The notes: generated by a model from the sequence alone, not told the origin. A DNA stretch of 64,000 bases from Schumannella soli (GCF_006517435.1 NZ_VHQG01000002.1:124160-188159), one strand, 5' to 3'. Shown: positions 51,832-62,078, counted from the first letter of the stretch. Program-made: numbers and translations.

Positions 51832-52314
51832 ATGCTCTTCGAGGTCGGCGAGACAGTCGTTTACCCCCATCACGGCGCTGCAACCATCACCGAAGTGAAG
51901 ACCAGGAAGGTCCGTGGCGAAGAGAAGCTCTATCTGAAGCTCAACGTCACGCAGGGCGACCTCACGATCGAGGTCCCGGCCGAGAACGTCGACCTGGTCG
52001 GCGTTCGCGACGTGATCGGCAAGGAGGGTCTCGACAAGGTGTTCGAGGTGCTGCGTGCGCCGTTCACCGAGGAGCCCACCAACTGGAGCCGTCGCTACAA
52101 GGCCAACCTCGAGAAGCTCGCCTCGGGCGACGTGATCAAGGTCTCCGAGGTCGTGCGCGACCTGTGGCGTCGCGACCAGGATCGCGGCCTCTCGGCCGGC
52201 GAGAAGCGCATGCTCGCGAAGGCGCGCCAGATCCTCGTCTCCGAGCTCGCGCTCGCCGAGAAGACCGACGAGGAGAAGGCCTCGACGGTGCTCGACGAGG
52301 TGCTCGCCTCCTGA
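51832..52314 (+). CDS. carD: CarD-family transcription factor
   Basis: 160 residues. RNA-polymerase-interacting domain ([21 protein letters not shown]) and C-terminal helical DNA-binding part with the conserved Trp in [21 protein letters not shown]. Stabilises RNA polymerase open complexes, especially at rRNA promoters. Ends at a perfect hairpin terminator. Confidence 0.95.
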   Translation: MLFEVGETVVYPHHGAATITEVKTRKVRGEEKLYLKLNVTQGDLTIEVPAENVDLVGVRDVIGKEGLDKVFEVLRAPFTEEPTNWSRRYKANLEKLASGDVIKVSEVVRDLWRRDQDRGLSAGEKRMLAKARQILVSELALAEKTDEEKASTVLDEVLAS

Positions 52315-52352
52315 GCTCGCTCTGGTTCGCCAGAACAGCCTGAATCGTGATG

Positions 52353-52387
52353 GATGCGGTGGGCGGATGAGATCCGCCCACCGCATC
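52353..52387. terminator. Strong terminator after carD
   Basis: GATGCGGTGGGCGGAT (52353-52368) pairs perfectly over 16 bp with 52372-52387 around the loop GAG. Confidence 0.88.
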
Positions 52388-52448
52388 GTCATGTCGCCGC
52401 CCATCGCGCCGTGATCCTCGGAGCCTGCGATCCCCTGAGGGAGACCCC

Positions 52449-53606
52449 GTGACCGATCAGCCCACTCTCGCCGTCATCGTCGTCGCCGCCGGCTCCGGCA
52501 CCCGCCTCGGCCAGGCCGAGCCCAAGGCCTTCGTCGAGGTGCGCGGGGTCACGATCCTCGAGCGCAGCCTCGATGCCGTCTTCGACGCGTCGACGCCGGC
52601 GCAGGTGATCGTCGTCGCCCCGGCCGCGAAGCTCGCCTCCGCGAAGTCCATCGCGCTGCGCGCGGCCGGACCAGCCGCCGGAGCCGTCACGGTCGTCGAG
52701 GGCGGGGCGAGTCGGCAGGCCTCGGTCGCGGCGGGACTCGCGACGGTGCTGCCCGGCGTCGACACGGTGCTCGTGCACGATGCGGCCCGCGCGCTCGCAC
52801 CGGCCGAGCTGTTCGACCGGGTCGTGCGCCAGGTGCGCTCCACGGGCCGCGGCGTCATCCCGGCACTGCCGGTCACCGACACCGTGAAGCGCGTCGCCGA
52901 CGGCGTCGTCGCCGGAACGGTCGACCGCAGCGATCTCGTGCACGTGCAGACCCCGCAGGGCTTCCCGCGGGCGGCGCTCGACCACGCCTACGCGGTCGCC
53001 GCCGCGGAGCACACCGACGACGCCGCCCTGTTCTCGGCCGACGGCGGCGAGGTCGTCACGGTCGAGGGCGACGCGCGCGCCTTCAAGATCACGACCCCGT
53101 GGGATCTGCGCCGGGCCGAGAACGTGCTCGGCGTGAGCCGCGGCATCCGCACCGGCATCGGCCTCGACGTGCACGCCTACGACGAGGAGTCGCCGCTCTG
53201 GTTCGGCGGCCTCTACTGGCCCGACGAGCCCGGTCTGAAGGGCCACAGCGACGGGGATGCGGCCCTGCACGCCGTGTGCGACGCCCTGCTCTCGGCGGCG
53301 GGTCTCGGCGACCTCGGCACCCGCTTCGGCGCGGCCGACGAGCGCTTCCGCGATGCGCGCAGCGAGGTCTTCGTGCGCGAGACCCTCGCGCTCGTGGCCG
53401 GCGCCGGCTTCACGGTGATCAACGTCGCCCTGCAGATCACCGCGAACCGTCCGCGCATCGGCGGCCGCCGCGGCGAGCTCGAGCGGCGACTCGGCGAGCT
53501 CGTCGGCGCGCCCGTGAGCGTGTCGGCGACGACCGCCGACGGCCTCGGCATGACCGGCCGCGGCGAGGGGATCGCCTGCATCGCGACGGCGCTGCTGAGC
53601 AGCTGA
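52449..53606 (+). CDS. ispDF: Bifunctional IspD-IspF of the MEP pathway
   Basis: 385 residues. IspD part: VIVVAAGSGTRLGQAEPKAF, VHDAARALAP, HVQTPQGF. IspF part from about 232: RTGIGLDVHAYDEESPLWFGG with the metal Asp/His, GHSDGDAALHAVCDALLSAAGLGDLG, and SATTADGLGMTGRGEGIA. Performs CDP-ME synthesis and MEcPP cyclisation for isoprenoids. GTG start with GAGGGAG upstream. Confidence 0.95.
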   Translation: MTDQPTLAVIVVAAGSGTRLGQAEPKAFVEVRGVTILERSLDAVFDASTPAQVIVVAPAAKLASAKSIALRAAGPAAGAVTVVEGGASRQASVAAGLATVLPGVDTVLVHDAARALAPAELFDRVVRQVRSTGRGVIPALPVTDTVKRVADGVVAGTVDRSDLVHVQTPQGFPRAALDHAYAVAAAEHTDDAALFSADGGEVVTVEGDARAFKITTPWDLRRAENVLGVSRGIRTGIGLDVHAYDEESPLWFGGLYWPDEPGLKGHSDGDAALHAVCDALLSAAGLGDLGTRFGAADERFRDARSEVFVRETLALVAGAGFTVINVALQITANRPRIGGRRGELERRLGELVGAPVSVSATTADGLGMTGRGEGIACIATALLSS

Positions 53607-53682
53607 GCGTCCGCGTCCGACGCGACGCCCGCTGCCGCGTCACGCGCCGGGGCGGGCGCATCCCCGCCGGTAGACTCCCCGG

Positions 53683-55086
53683 GTGACAGTGCGCCTCTAC
53701 GACAGCCGGGCCCAGGCTGTGCGCGACTTCGTGCCGCTCCGCGACGGCGAGGTCGGCATGTACGTCTGCGGCCCGACGGTGCAGTCGTCGCCGCACGTCG
53801 GGCACCTGCGCAGCGCTCTCGTCTACGACCTGTGGCGACGCTGGCTGAGCTATCGCGGCTACGCCGTGACCCTGGTGCGCAACGTCACCGATATCGACGA
53901 CAAGGTGCTCGTCAACGCGACCGAGCACGAGCCGTGGTGGGCCCTGGCCTATCGCATCGAGCTCGAGTTCACGGCCGCCTACTCGGCGCTCGGCATCCTG
54001 GCCCCGACCTACGAGCCGCGAGCCACGGCGAGCATCCCGGGCATGCAGCAGCTCATCGACGAGCTGATCGAGCGCGGCCACGCCTACGCGGCCGATGACG
54101 ACTCGGGCGACGTCTACTTCGACGTGCGCAGCTGGAGCGGCTACGGCGCGCTCACACGCCAGAGCATCGACGACATGAGCGAGTCGGCGGATGCGGAGAC
54201 GCGCGGCAAGCGCGACGCCCGCGACTTCGCGCTCTGGAAGGGACGCAAGGCCGAGGAGCCGGCGTCCGCATCCTGGGCCTCGCCCTGGGGCGAGGGGCGC
54301 CCCGGCTGGCACATCGAGTGCTCGGCCATGTCGCGCCGCTACCTCGGAACCGCCTTCGACATCCACGGCGGCGGACTCGACCTGCGCTTCCCGCACCACG
54401 AGAACGAGCTCGCCCAGTCGAGCGCCGCCGGCGACGCCTTCGCGAGCTACTGGGTGCACAACGGCCTCGTGGCGATCGAGGGTCAGAAGATGTCGAAGTC
54501 GCTCGGCAACTCGATCTACGCGGCCGAGTTCCTCGGATCGGCGCGCGGCATCGCGATCCGCTACTACCTGGCGAGCGCGCACTACCGCTCGACGATCGAC
54601 TACCACGACGGCTCGCTCGCCGAGGCGGAAGCCGCCGTCGACCGCATCGAGACCTTCCTCGAGCGCGCCGAGCGCCGCACCGCCGGAACCCGCTGGGCGG
54701 GATCGGGCGTCGGCGTCGTGCCCGAGGAGTTCGCGGCCGCCATGGACGACGACCTCGGGGTGCCGCAGGCGCTCGGCGTGCTGCACGAGCGCGTGCGCGC
54801 CGGCAACATCGCCCTCGACGCCGACGATGTGGATGCCGTCGCGCGCATCCACGGCGAGGTCACCGCGATGACCGAGGTGCTCGGCGTGCACCCCAGCCAG
54901 TGGCCGGAGGCGGCGAGCGGCGGCGACGCCGCGCTCGGCGCCCTGGTCGAACGACTTCTCGGCGACCGCGCCGCTGCACGAGCGGCGAAGGACTACGCCA
55001 CGGCCGACCGCATCCGCGAGGAGCTGACCGCGGCCGGCATCACCATCGAGGACACGCCCGACGGGGCGCACTGGAGCATCACATGA
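53683..55086 (+). CDS. cysS: Cysteinyl-tRNA synthetase
   Basis: 467 residues, class I synthetase. [18 protein letters not shown] (zinc Cys and HIGH), [32 protein letters not shown]. Distinguished from mycothiol ligase MshC by the full HHENE and the C-terminal anticodon domain. TAGACT (53671-53676) lies 6 nt before GTG 53683 (leaderless). Confidence 0.95.
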   Translation: MTVRLYDSRAQAVRDFVPLRDGEVGMYVCGPTVQSSPHVGHLRSALVYDLWRRWLSYRGYAVTLVRNVTDIDDKVLVNATEHEPWWALAYRIELEFTAAYSALGILAPTYEPRATASIPGMQQLIDELIERGHAYAADDDSGDVYFDVRSWSGYGALTRQSIDDMSESADAETRGKRDARDFALWKGRKAEEPASASWASPWGEGRPGWHIECSAMSRRYLGTAFDIHGGGLDLRFPHHENELAQSSAAGDAFASYWVHNGLVAIEGQKMSKSLGNSIYAAEFLGSARGIAIRYYLASAHYRSTIDYHDGSLAEAEAAVDRIETFLERAERRTAGTRWAGSGVGVVPEEFAAAMDDDLGVPQALGVLHERVRAGNIALDADDVDAVARIHGEVTAMTEVLGVHPSQWPEAASGGDAALGALVERLLGDRAAARAAKDYATADRIREELTAAGITIEDTPDGAHWSIT

Positions 55087-56087
55087 GCGGAAAGCCGGGT
55101 CGCCCGGGCGGCGCACGCAAGGGCGGCAAGAAGGGACCCACCGTGGGCACCGGGGGCAACGGACGCCGAGCCCTCGAGGGCAAGGGGCCGACGCCGAAGG
55201 CCGAGGACCGCAGCTGGCACGTCGCCGGCAAGCGCAAGCTCGCGCAGGATCGACTCGAGGCGGCCCGCGCGCGTCACGGCAAGGGCGGCAAGCCCGACGC
55301 CGCGGCTCCGGCCCGCCGTCGCACGCCGAAGCGCGACGACGACAGCGAGCTGCTGACCGGCCGCAACTCGGTGCTCGAGGCGCTGCGCACGAAGGTGCCG
55401 GCGACGACCCTCTACATCGCGACCCGCATCGAGATGGACGACCGCGTCAAGGAGTCGATCGCGCTCGCCACCAAGCGCGGCATCCCGCTCGTCGAGATCA
55501 TGCGCCCCGAGCTCGACCGCAAGGCCGGTCACGACGCCGTGCACCAGGGCATCGCCCTCGCCGTGCCGCCGTACCAGTACGCGCACCCGCTCGACCTCGT
55601 CGACGACGTCATCGAGAGCGACAAGAACCCGCTGTTCGTCGCCCTCGACGGCGTCACCGACCCGCGCAACCTCGGGGCGATCATCCGCTCGGTCGGCGCG
55701 TTCGGCGGCCAGGGCGTGATCGTGCCGCAGCGCCGCAGCGTCGGCGTGACCGCCTCGGCGTGGAAGACCTCCGCCGGCGCCGCCGCGCGCGTGCCGGTCG
55801 CGCTCGCGTCGAACCTCGCTCAGACCATCGACGCGATCAAGGACCGCGGCGTCTTCGTGATCGGCCTCGACGGCGACGGCGATGTGTCGCTGCCGGGGCT
55901 CGAGCTCGCGAACCGTCCGCTGCTGGTCGTGACCGGCAGCGAGGGCAAGGGCCTGTCGCGACTGATCACCGAGAAGTGCGACGCGATCGTGTCGATCCCG
56001 ATCAGCTCGGTGACGGAGTCGCTCAACGCCGGCATCGCCACCTCGGTCACCCTCTACGAGATCGCGAAGCTGCGCGCCGAGCGCTGA
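55083..56087 (+). CDS. rlmB: 23S rRNA 2'-O-methyltransferase RlmB-like (SpoU family)
   Basis: 334 residues. A Lys/Arg/Gly-rich N-terminal 90 residues is followed by a substrate-binding domain ([13 protein letters not shown]) and the SpoU core: [42 protein letters not shown]. Modifies G2251-equivalent ribose. ATG overlaps the cysS stop (ATGA). Confidence 0.94.
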   Translation: MSGKPGRPGGARKGGKKGPTVGTGGNGRRALEGKGPTPKAEDRSWHVAGKRKLAQDRLEAARARHGKGGKPDAAAPARRRTPKRDDDSELLTGRNSVLEALRTKVPATTLYIATRIEMDDRVKESIALATKRGIPLVEIMRPELDRKAGHDAVHQGIALAVPPYQYAHPLDLVDDVIESDKNPLFVALDGVTDPRNLGAIIRSVGAFGGQGVIVPQRRSVGVTASAWKTSAGAAARVPVALASNLAQTIDAIKDRGVFVIGLDGDGDVSLPGLELANRPLLVVTGSEGKGLSRLITEKCDAIVSIPISSVTESLNAGIATSVTLYEIAKLRAER

Positions 56088-56089
56088 TC

Positions 56090-57043
56090 GTGACCGACCG
56101 CGCTCAGCTGCTCGACCGTGCCGCCGGCGTGATCGTCGGGCAGGCCTGCGGCGATGCGCTCGGTGCGGGCTACGAGTTCGGGCCTCCGCTCGACGACGCC
56201 GTCCCCGTCGTGCTCGGCGGCGGACCCAACACGATGGGCTGGGCGCCGGGGGAGTGGACCGACGACACGGCTATGGCCGTTCCGCTGCTGCGGGCGGCCG
56301 CCGCGGGCTGGCGCTTCGACGGCAGCGCCGCGCTCGCCGAGGTGATCGAGCAGTGGCGGGTGTGGGCGCGCACCGCACGCGACGTCGGCATCCAGATCCG
56401 GGCGGTGCTCGCCGACATCCCGCAGTCGACCGAAGCGGATGCGCGAGCGGCCGCCGAACGACTGCACGTCGAGCGCGGGCGCTCGGGCGGCAACGGCTCG
56501 CTCATGCGGACCGGGCCGGTCGCGCTCGCGTTCCTCGGGGCCGACCCGGGCGAGCCGTCGGCGCTCGCCGCCGCGGCGCGTCGGGTGAGCGAGCTCACGC
56601 ACTGGGAGCACGACGCGGGAGACGCCTGCGTGATCTGGTCGCTCGCGATACGGCACGCCGTGCTGACCGGCGAGGCGGATGCGCGTGTCGGGCTCGGCGC
56701 CCTGCCGGCCGAACGCGCCGCGCGCTGGGCGGCGCTGCTCGACGAGGCCGAGACGCGACGCCCGCGGGACTTCGAGCAGAACGGCTGGGTCGTCGAGGCG
56801 CTGCAGGCGGCGTGGTCGGCGATCCATGCGGCATCGGATCCGGTCGATGCGCTCGAGCGCGCGGTGCGCAGCGGCCGTGACACGGATACCGTCGCGGCGA
56901 TCGCGGGTCAGCTCGTCGGCGCGGCGCACGGCGCCACGGCGCTGCCGCCGGAGTGGAGATCCCGGCTGCACGGCTGGCCGGGGCTGCGCGACGCGGAGCT
57001 CGTCGCGCTCGCGGAGCAGGCGGCCGGGCGCGCGCTCGGCTGA
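56090..57043 (+). CDS. ADP-ribosylglycohydrolase family protein (DraG-like)
   Basis: 317 residues. Metal and ADP-ribose motifs: GQACGDALGAGYEF, EWTDDTAMAV, GRSGGNGSLMRTGPVAL and RDTDTVAAIAGQLVGAAHG. Removes ADP-ribose from proteins or DNA, or acts on related small molecules. GTG 56090, 2 nt after rlmB, so in the same operon; no ADP-ribosyltransferase is visible. Confidence 0.9.
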   Translation: MTDRAQLLDRAAGVIVGQACGDALGAGYEFGPPLDDAVPVVLGGGPNTMGWAPGEWTDDTAMAVPLLRAAAAGWRFDGSAALAEVIEQWRVWARTARDVGIQIRAVLADIPQSTEADARAAAERLHVERGRSGGNGSLMRTGPVALAFLGADPGEPSALAAAARRVSELTHWEHDAGDACVIWSLAIRHAVLTGEADARVGLGALPAERAARWAALLDEAETRRPRDFEQNGWVVEALQAAWSAIHAASDPVDALERAVRSGRDTDTVAAIAGQLVGAAHGATALPPEWRSRLHGWPGLRDAELVALAEQAAGRALG

Positions 57044-57152
57044 GCCGGTGCTCGGGCCGGAGACGGACGCTGAGTCGGAGACTGCCGAGCCGAGCGCACC
57101 TCATGTCGGTGGTGCGTCGTAGCGTGAGCGACATCCCGAACCGGAAGGCGCC

Positions 57153-60100
57153 GTGTACCTGCTGAACGACGCGCTCGTGACGAGCGCCAGCGACCTGAAG
57201 CTCGCGAGCGAGTGCGAGTTCGCATTCCTGCGCACGCTCGACGTGAAGCTGGGGCGCGCGACGGCGCTCGATGTCGAGGCGGATGCGATGCTCGAGCGAG
57301 CCGCCCGCCTCGGCGATCGGCATGAGCAGCGCATCGTCGAGCAGCTGCGCGACGACCTCGGCGACGACGTCGTGACGCTTCCGCGGCCCGAGAACCCGCG
57401 CGACCCCGACGAGCTGCGCCGGCTCGCCGCCCAGACGGTCGAGGCGTTGCGCTCGGGCGCGGGGTTCGTGTACCAGGCCGTGTTCTTCGACGAGAGCGAT
57501 CCCGAGCTGCTGTTCGTCGGCTTCGCCGACTTCCTCGCGCGGCAGAGCGACGGCCGCTACCGGGTGCAGGACTCGAAGCTCGCCCGCTCGGCCAAGGTGA
57601 CCGCATTGCTGCAGCTCGCGGCGTACCACGAGCAGCTCGAGCGACTCGGCATCCCAGTCGATGACGAGGTCGAGCTGATCCTCGGCGACGGCCGCTCGAG
57701 CATCCACCGCATCGACGACATCCGGCCGGTGTTCGAGCTGCGGCGCGAGCGGCTCCACGCCATGATCCGCGAGCACCGCGCCGAGACGGGGGCGGTGGCC
57801 TGGGGCGATGCGCGCTACGCCGCCGACGGCCGCTGCGAGGTCTGCGCCGCCGAGGTCGACGCGCATCGCGACCTCTTCCTGGTCGCCGGGATGCGCGCGA
57901 CCCAGCGTGCCAAGCTGCGTGTCGGCGGGCTCACCACGATCGACGATCTCGCGGCGGCCGTCGACCAGCCCGCGGGCAGCACCGTGCCCGCCGGCACCTA
58001 CCGCGCGCTGCAGGAGCAGGCCGAGCTGCAGGTCTCGGCCATGGCCGCCCGGGCCGCAGCGGAGGAGACGGCGGCATCGGCGGGCGGCCCCGACGGTGCT
58101 GCGACGGTCGCGCATCCGGTTCCCGCCTATCGTCTGTTCAACCCGCAGATCATCGCCGACCTGCCCGCTCCCGACCCGGGCGACATCTACTTCGACTTCG
58201 AAGGCGACCCGCTGCACCAGGAGCTCGCCGCCGACGGCACGACCTCGCAGTGGGGTCTCGACTACCTGTTCGGCTACGTCGACGACAGCGAGCAGTTCAC
58301 GAGCTACCTCGCGCACGACCTGGCCGCGGAGGCGGTGGCGCTGCGCGCGTTCCTCGACGACGTGAAGCTGCGTCGGCAGGCCAACCCGGGCATGCACATC
58401 TATCACTACGCCAGCTACGAGCGCACGCATCTCGCCTCGATCGCCGCGCGCCACGGCGTCGGCGAGGCCGACGTCGACGAGCTGCTCAGCGCGAACGTGC
58501 TGGTCGACCTCTACCCGGTCGTGAAGCGGTCGATCCGGGTCGCGAGCCGGTCCTACTCGATCAAGAAGCTCGAGCCGCTCTACATGGGCGACGAGCTGCG
58601 CACGCCCGACGGCGTGACCACCGCGGCCGACTCCGTCATCCAGTACGCGCGAAGCCGCGCGGCACTCCAGGCCGGTGACGGCACCGAGGCTCAGCGCATC
58701 CTCGACGACATCATCGACTACAACCGCTACGACTGCGTCTCCACCCGGAGGCTGCGCGACTGGCTCATCGCGGTCGCCCGCGCCGAAGCCGGCGTCGAGC
58801 CGGGCACCGGAGGTGAGCGCGAGCCCGACGCGGCGCGTCCCTTTCGGCTCGACCCGCTGACCCCGGCGCTGCTCGCCCGCGCCGAGCGGTGCGTGACCGA
58901 CCACGATGCCGACGGCGCCGCCGCGAACCGTCTCGCCGCCGCCGCGATCGATTACCACCGCCGGGAGGACAAGAGCTTCTGGTGGGCGCACTTCGAGCGG
59001 CTCGAGAGCGATCCGGCCGACTGGGTCGGCACCCGCGACGTGTTCGAGGTGGATGCGGCGGCGAGCACGATCGAGCAGGACTGGACCGAGCCGGGGCCGG
59101 GCCAGCGCGCCACCCGCCGCCGCGTGCGACTGCACGGAGCCTGGGCCCCGGGCAGCTCGGCGCGCCCCGGTCGGGTCTCCGCGATCTACCGGCCCGCCGT
59201 CTACGCGAAGTCGGGGCGGGACCCCCGGCACGCGCTCGACCACTCCGCCGTCATCGACGAGATCGGCGACGACGGATCGGTGCTGCTCGCCGAGACGCTG
59301 CCGGGCGCCGCACCCGGCGGATCCGGAGGGCCCGATGCCGGCGTCGAGCCGTGGACCGACCTGCCGATCGCCCTCACTCCCGGGCCCCCGCCGATGACCG
59401 AGGGGCACCGCGCGGCGATCGAGGAGTGGGGCGCCCGCGTCGACGCGCAGGGCGACGGCTGGCCGCTCGACCCGGCCAGCGACATCCTGCTGCGCCGTGT
59501 TCCGCGACTGCGCGACGGCGGGGCGCTCGAGCCGATGCGGGACGCCGACGACGGCGTGCGTGCGGTCGTCGCGTCGCTGCGGCGCATGGACGACTCGTAC
59601 CTCGCCGTGCAGGGTCCGCCTGGCACCGGCAAGACCTACCTCGCCGCTCACGTGATCGCCGAGCTCGTCGCGCAGGGCTGGCTGATCGGGGTCGTCGCCC
59701 AGTCGCACCGGGTCGTCGAGAACGTGCTCGACGGCGTCGTGCGAGCCGGCTGCGTGCCCGCCCAGGTCGCGAAGGGCATCCCCTCGAGCGAGCGTGCCGG
59801 CTTCTACGACGGCCACGGCTTCACCGAGCTGAGCGGAAGCAACCCGCAGGCCGCATTCCTCGCGCGGCATCGCGACGCCGGCCGCGGCGCGGTCATCGGC
59901 GGCACCGGCTGGGACTTCGTCAACACGAAGCGCGTCGAACGCCGCGAGCTCGACCTGCTCGTGATCGACGAGGCGGGGCAGTTCTCGCTCGCGAACACGA
60001 TCGCCGTCGCGCAGGCCGCGCGCCGCATCCTGCTGCTCGGCGACCCGCAGCAGCTGCCGCAGGTGAGCCAGGGCATCCACCCGGCGCCCATCGACGCCTC

Positions 60101-60767
60101 GGCGCTCGGCGCGATCAGCGCCGGGCACGAGGTGCTGCCGGCCGAGTACGGCTACTTCCTCGCCGCGAGTCGGCGCATGGATGCGGCGGTCACCCGCCCC
60201 GTGTCGCGACTGGCCTACGCGGGCGAGCTGCGCTCGCACCCGAGCACCGAGCGGCGGCATCTCGACGGCGTCGACGCCGGGTTCCACGCCGTGCCCGTCG
60301 AGCACTCCGGCAACGCGACGGCCAGCGTCGAGGAGGCGGAGGAGGTGCTCGCGCAGGTGCGCGCGCACCTCGGGCTGCGCTGGACCGACGAGGAGGCCGG
60401 CCGCGCCGACGACCCGCTCACCGAGAGCGACCTGATCGTCGTCGCGCCGTACAACGCCCAGGTCGAGCTCATCCGCGCGACGTTCGACGCCGCCGGATTC
60501 GCGCGGGTGCGCGTCGGCACCGTCGACAAGTTCCAGGGGCAGGAGGCGGTCGTCGCGCTCGTCTCGCTCGCCGCATCCAGCCCCGACGACGCCCCGCGCG
60601 GGCTCGACTTCCTGCTCTCGCGCAATCGGCTCAACGTCGCGATCTCCCGTGCGCAGTGGGCTGCGCGACTCGTCTACTCGCCGAAGCTCGTCGACCACCT
60701 GCCGTGGAAACCCGACGGCGTCGCCGAACTGAGCCGCTTCATCGAGCTCGTGCGCCCCCGCGGATGA
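57153..60767 (+). CDS. RecB-like nuclease (TM0106 family) fused to SF1 DNA2-like helicase
   Basis: 1204 residues. N-terminal PD-(D/E)XK-type nuclease with YRVQDSKLARSAKVTALLQLAAY (the QDxK core) and CEVC / downstream Cys that may form an Fe-S or zinc site; a central RNase H-like segment DIYFDFEGDPL and CVSTRRLRDWL; C-terminal helicase with QGPPGTGKTY (Walker A), VIDEAGQFS (Walker B), LLLGDPQQLPQV, GTVDKFQGQEAVV and RLNVAISRAQW. A DNA end- or structure-processing enzyme, probably in repair; a defence role is possible but not shown. GTG 57153 with GGAAGG upstream. Confidence 0.92.
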   Translation: MYLLNDALVTSASDLKLASECEFAFLRTLDVKLGRATALDVEADAMLERAARLGDRHEQRIVEQLRDDLGDDVVTLPRPENPRDPDELRRLAAQTVEALRSGAGFVYQAVFFDESDPELLFVGFADFLARQSDGRYRVQDSKLARSAKVTALLQLAAYHEQLERLGIPVDDEVELILGDGRSSIHRIDDIRPVFELRRERLHAMIREHRAETGAVAWGDARYAADGRCEVCAAEVDAHRDLFLVAGMRATQRAKLRVGGLTTIDDLAAAVDQPAGSTVPAGTYRALQEQAELQVSAMAARAAAEETAASAGGPDGAATVAHPVPAYRLFNPQIIADLPAPDPGDIYFDFEGDPLHQELAADGTTSQWGLDYLFGYVDDSEQFTSYLAHDLAAEAVALRAFLDDVKLRRQANPGMHIYHYASYERTHLASIAARHGVGEADVDELLSANVLVDLYPVVKRSIRVASRSYSIKKLEPLYMGDELRTPDGVTTAADSVIQYARSRAALQAGDGTEAQRILDDIIDYNRYDCVSTRRLRDWLIAVARAEAGVEPGTGGEREPDAARPFRLDPLTPALLARAERCVTDHDADGAAANRLAAAAIDYHRREDKSFWWAHFERLESDPADWVGTRDVFEVDAAASTIEQDWTEPGPGQRATRRRVRLHGAWAPGSSARPGRVSAIYRPAVYAKSGRDPRHALDHSAVIDEIGDDGSVLLAETLPGAAPGGSGGPDAGVEPWTDLPIALTPGPPPMTEGHRAAIEEWGARVDAQGDGWPLDPASDILLRRVPRLRDGGALEPMRDADDGVRAVVASLRRMDDSYLAVQGPPGTGKTYLAAHVIAELVAQGWLIGVVAQSHRVVENVLDGVVRAGCVPAQVAKGIPSSERAGFYDGHGFTELSGSNPQAAFLARHRDAGRGAVIGGTGWDFVNTKRVERRELDLLVIDEAGQFSLANTIAVAQAARRILLLGDPQQLPQVSQGIHPAPIDASALGAISAGHEVLPAEYGYFLAASRRMDAAVTRPVSRLAYAGELRSHPSTERRHLDGVDAGFHAVPVEHSGNATASVEEAEEVLAQVRAHLGLRWTDEEAGRADDPLTESDLIVVAPYNAQVELIRATFDAAGFARVRVGTVDKFQGQEAVVALVSLAASSPDDAPRGLDFLLSRNRLNVAISRAQWAARLVYSPKLVDHLPWKPDGVAELSRFIELVRPRG

Positions 60768-60779
60768 GCAGCGGACCGA

Positions 60780-62078
60780 TCACACGTTCTTGCGCCAGTC
60801 CTCCTCCTGCTCCTCCTCGCCGAGGGCGAGCGGAGCCGTGAGCATCGCCGTCGGCGGACCGACGACGGTCACCTCGTCGCGGCGGTGGCGCAGCACGGTG
60901 TCGATGTAGTCGGTCAGCGCCTCGGCGACGGGCACCGGGCGACCCGTCTGCTCGGCGAGGTGCCAGCGGTGCTCGAGCAGCTGGTGGAAGACCTCCGCCG
61001 GCTCGAGCTTGCCGCGCAGCTCGCGGGGGATCGCCCGCACGACCGGCTCGAAGACCTTCACGAGCCACTCGTGCGCGATCATCTCCTCGTCCTGCTGCGC
61101 CCGGTCGCCCGCCGCTCGGTAGGCGTCGAGGTCGTTGAGCAGGCGACGCGCCTGGTTCTCGCCGGCGTCGAGACCGGTCAGGCGCAGCAGCCGGCGGGAA
61201 TGATGCCCGGCATCCACGACCTTCGGCTGGATGCGCACCCGGGTCCCATCGCCGGTGTCGTCCTGCTGGATCGACAGCTCCTCGATGTCGAAGCCGAGCG
61301 CGTTGAGCCGTTCGACGCGCTCGCTGATGCGCCAGCGCTCCGACGACGGGAACGACTCGGCCCCGGTCAGCTCCGCCCACAGCGTGCGGTAGGCGGCGAC
61401 GATCCCGTCGGCGACGTCGACGGGATCGAGATCCTCGCCGAGCCGCCCACCCGACTGAAGGTCGAGCAGCTCGCCGGCGATGTTGACGCGCGCGATCTCG
61501 AGGTCGTTCTCACGCTGCCCGTTCGACAGGCCGCCGTCGTAGAGCTTGCCGGTCTCCGCATCCACCAGGTAGGCGGCGAAGGCGCCCGCGTCGCGCCGGA
61601 ACAGCGTGTTCGACAGCGAGACGTCGCCCCAGAAGAAACCGGCGATGTGCAGACGCACGAGCAGCACGGCGAGAGCGTCGACGAGTCGGGTTCCGGTCTC
61701 GGCGCGCAGCGTCTGCGAGTAGAGCGCGCGGTACGGCAGCGAGAAGCGCAGGTGCCGGGTGATCAGCACCGGGGCCAGCGGTTCGCCGGCGGCGTCGGTG
61801 CGGTTCGAGATCACGGCGACCGGCTCCACGCAGGGCACGTCGAGGCGCTGCAGGGTGCGCAGCATGTCGTACTCCTGCCGTGCGAGTTCGCTCGTGGTCT
61901 CCTTCACGGCGATGACGTGGCCGGCGAGGTGCACGAAGCGCACCAGGTGCCGCGAGATGCCCTTCGGCAGGGCGGCGATGTTCTCGGCGGGCCAGTCGGC
62001 GAGCGGCAGGTTCCACGGCAGGTCGAGCAGGGCGGGGTCGGGCACGGCCGAGGTGATCGAGAGGGCGGGACTGCTCAT
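60780..62078 (-). CDS. Kinase-like DUF4032 protein
   Basis: 432 residues. N-terminal half resembles a small kinase: VIAVKETT (ATP Lys), GFFWGDVSLSNTLFRR (catalytic loop-like GDxxxxN) and AYLVDAETGKLYDG (DFG-like metal site). The C-terminal half is the DUF4032 domain. ATG 62078. It is downstream of msiK on the same strand beyond a terminator, and only 12 bp from the convergent helicase gene. Substrate unknown. Confidence 0.85.
   Translation of the reverse strand: MSSPALSITSAVPDPALLDLPWNLPLADWPAENIAALPKGISRHLVRFVHLAGHVIAVKETTSELARQEYDMLRTLQRLDVPCVEPVAVISNRTDAAGEPLAPVLITRHLRFSLPYRALYSQTLRAETGTRLVDALAVLLVRLHIAGFFWGDVSLSNTLFRRDAGAFAAYLVDAETGKLYDGGLSNGQRENDLEIARVNIAGELLDLQSGGRLGEDLDPVDVADGIVAAYRTLWAELTGAESFPSSERWRISERVERLNALGFDIEELSIQQDDTGDGTRVRIQPKVVDAGHHSRRLLRLTGLDAGENQARRLLNDLDAYRAAGDRAQQDEEMIAHEWLVKVFEPVVRAIPRELRGKLEPAEVFHQLLEHRWHLAEQTGRPVPVAEALTDYIDTVLRHRRDEVTVVGPPTAMLTAPLALGEEEQEEDWRKNV

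Noticed and set aside
53683-55086. Mycothiol ligase MshC rather than CysS
   Set aside because: The HHENE motif, KMSKS and full C-terminal domain fit cysteinyl-tRNA synthetase.
56595-60698. A 1367-codon open frame antisense to the nuclease-helicase gene
   Set aside because: Its translation is Arg/Gly/Val/Asp-rich with no domains, as expected for the reverse frame of a high-G+C gene; the sense strand carries full nuclease and helicase motifs.
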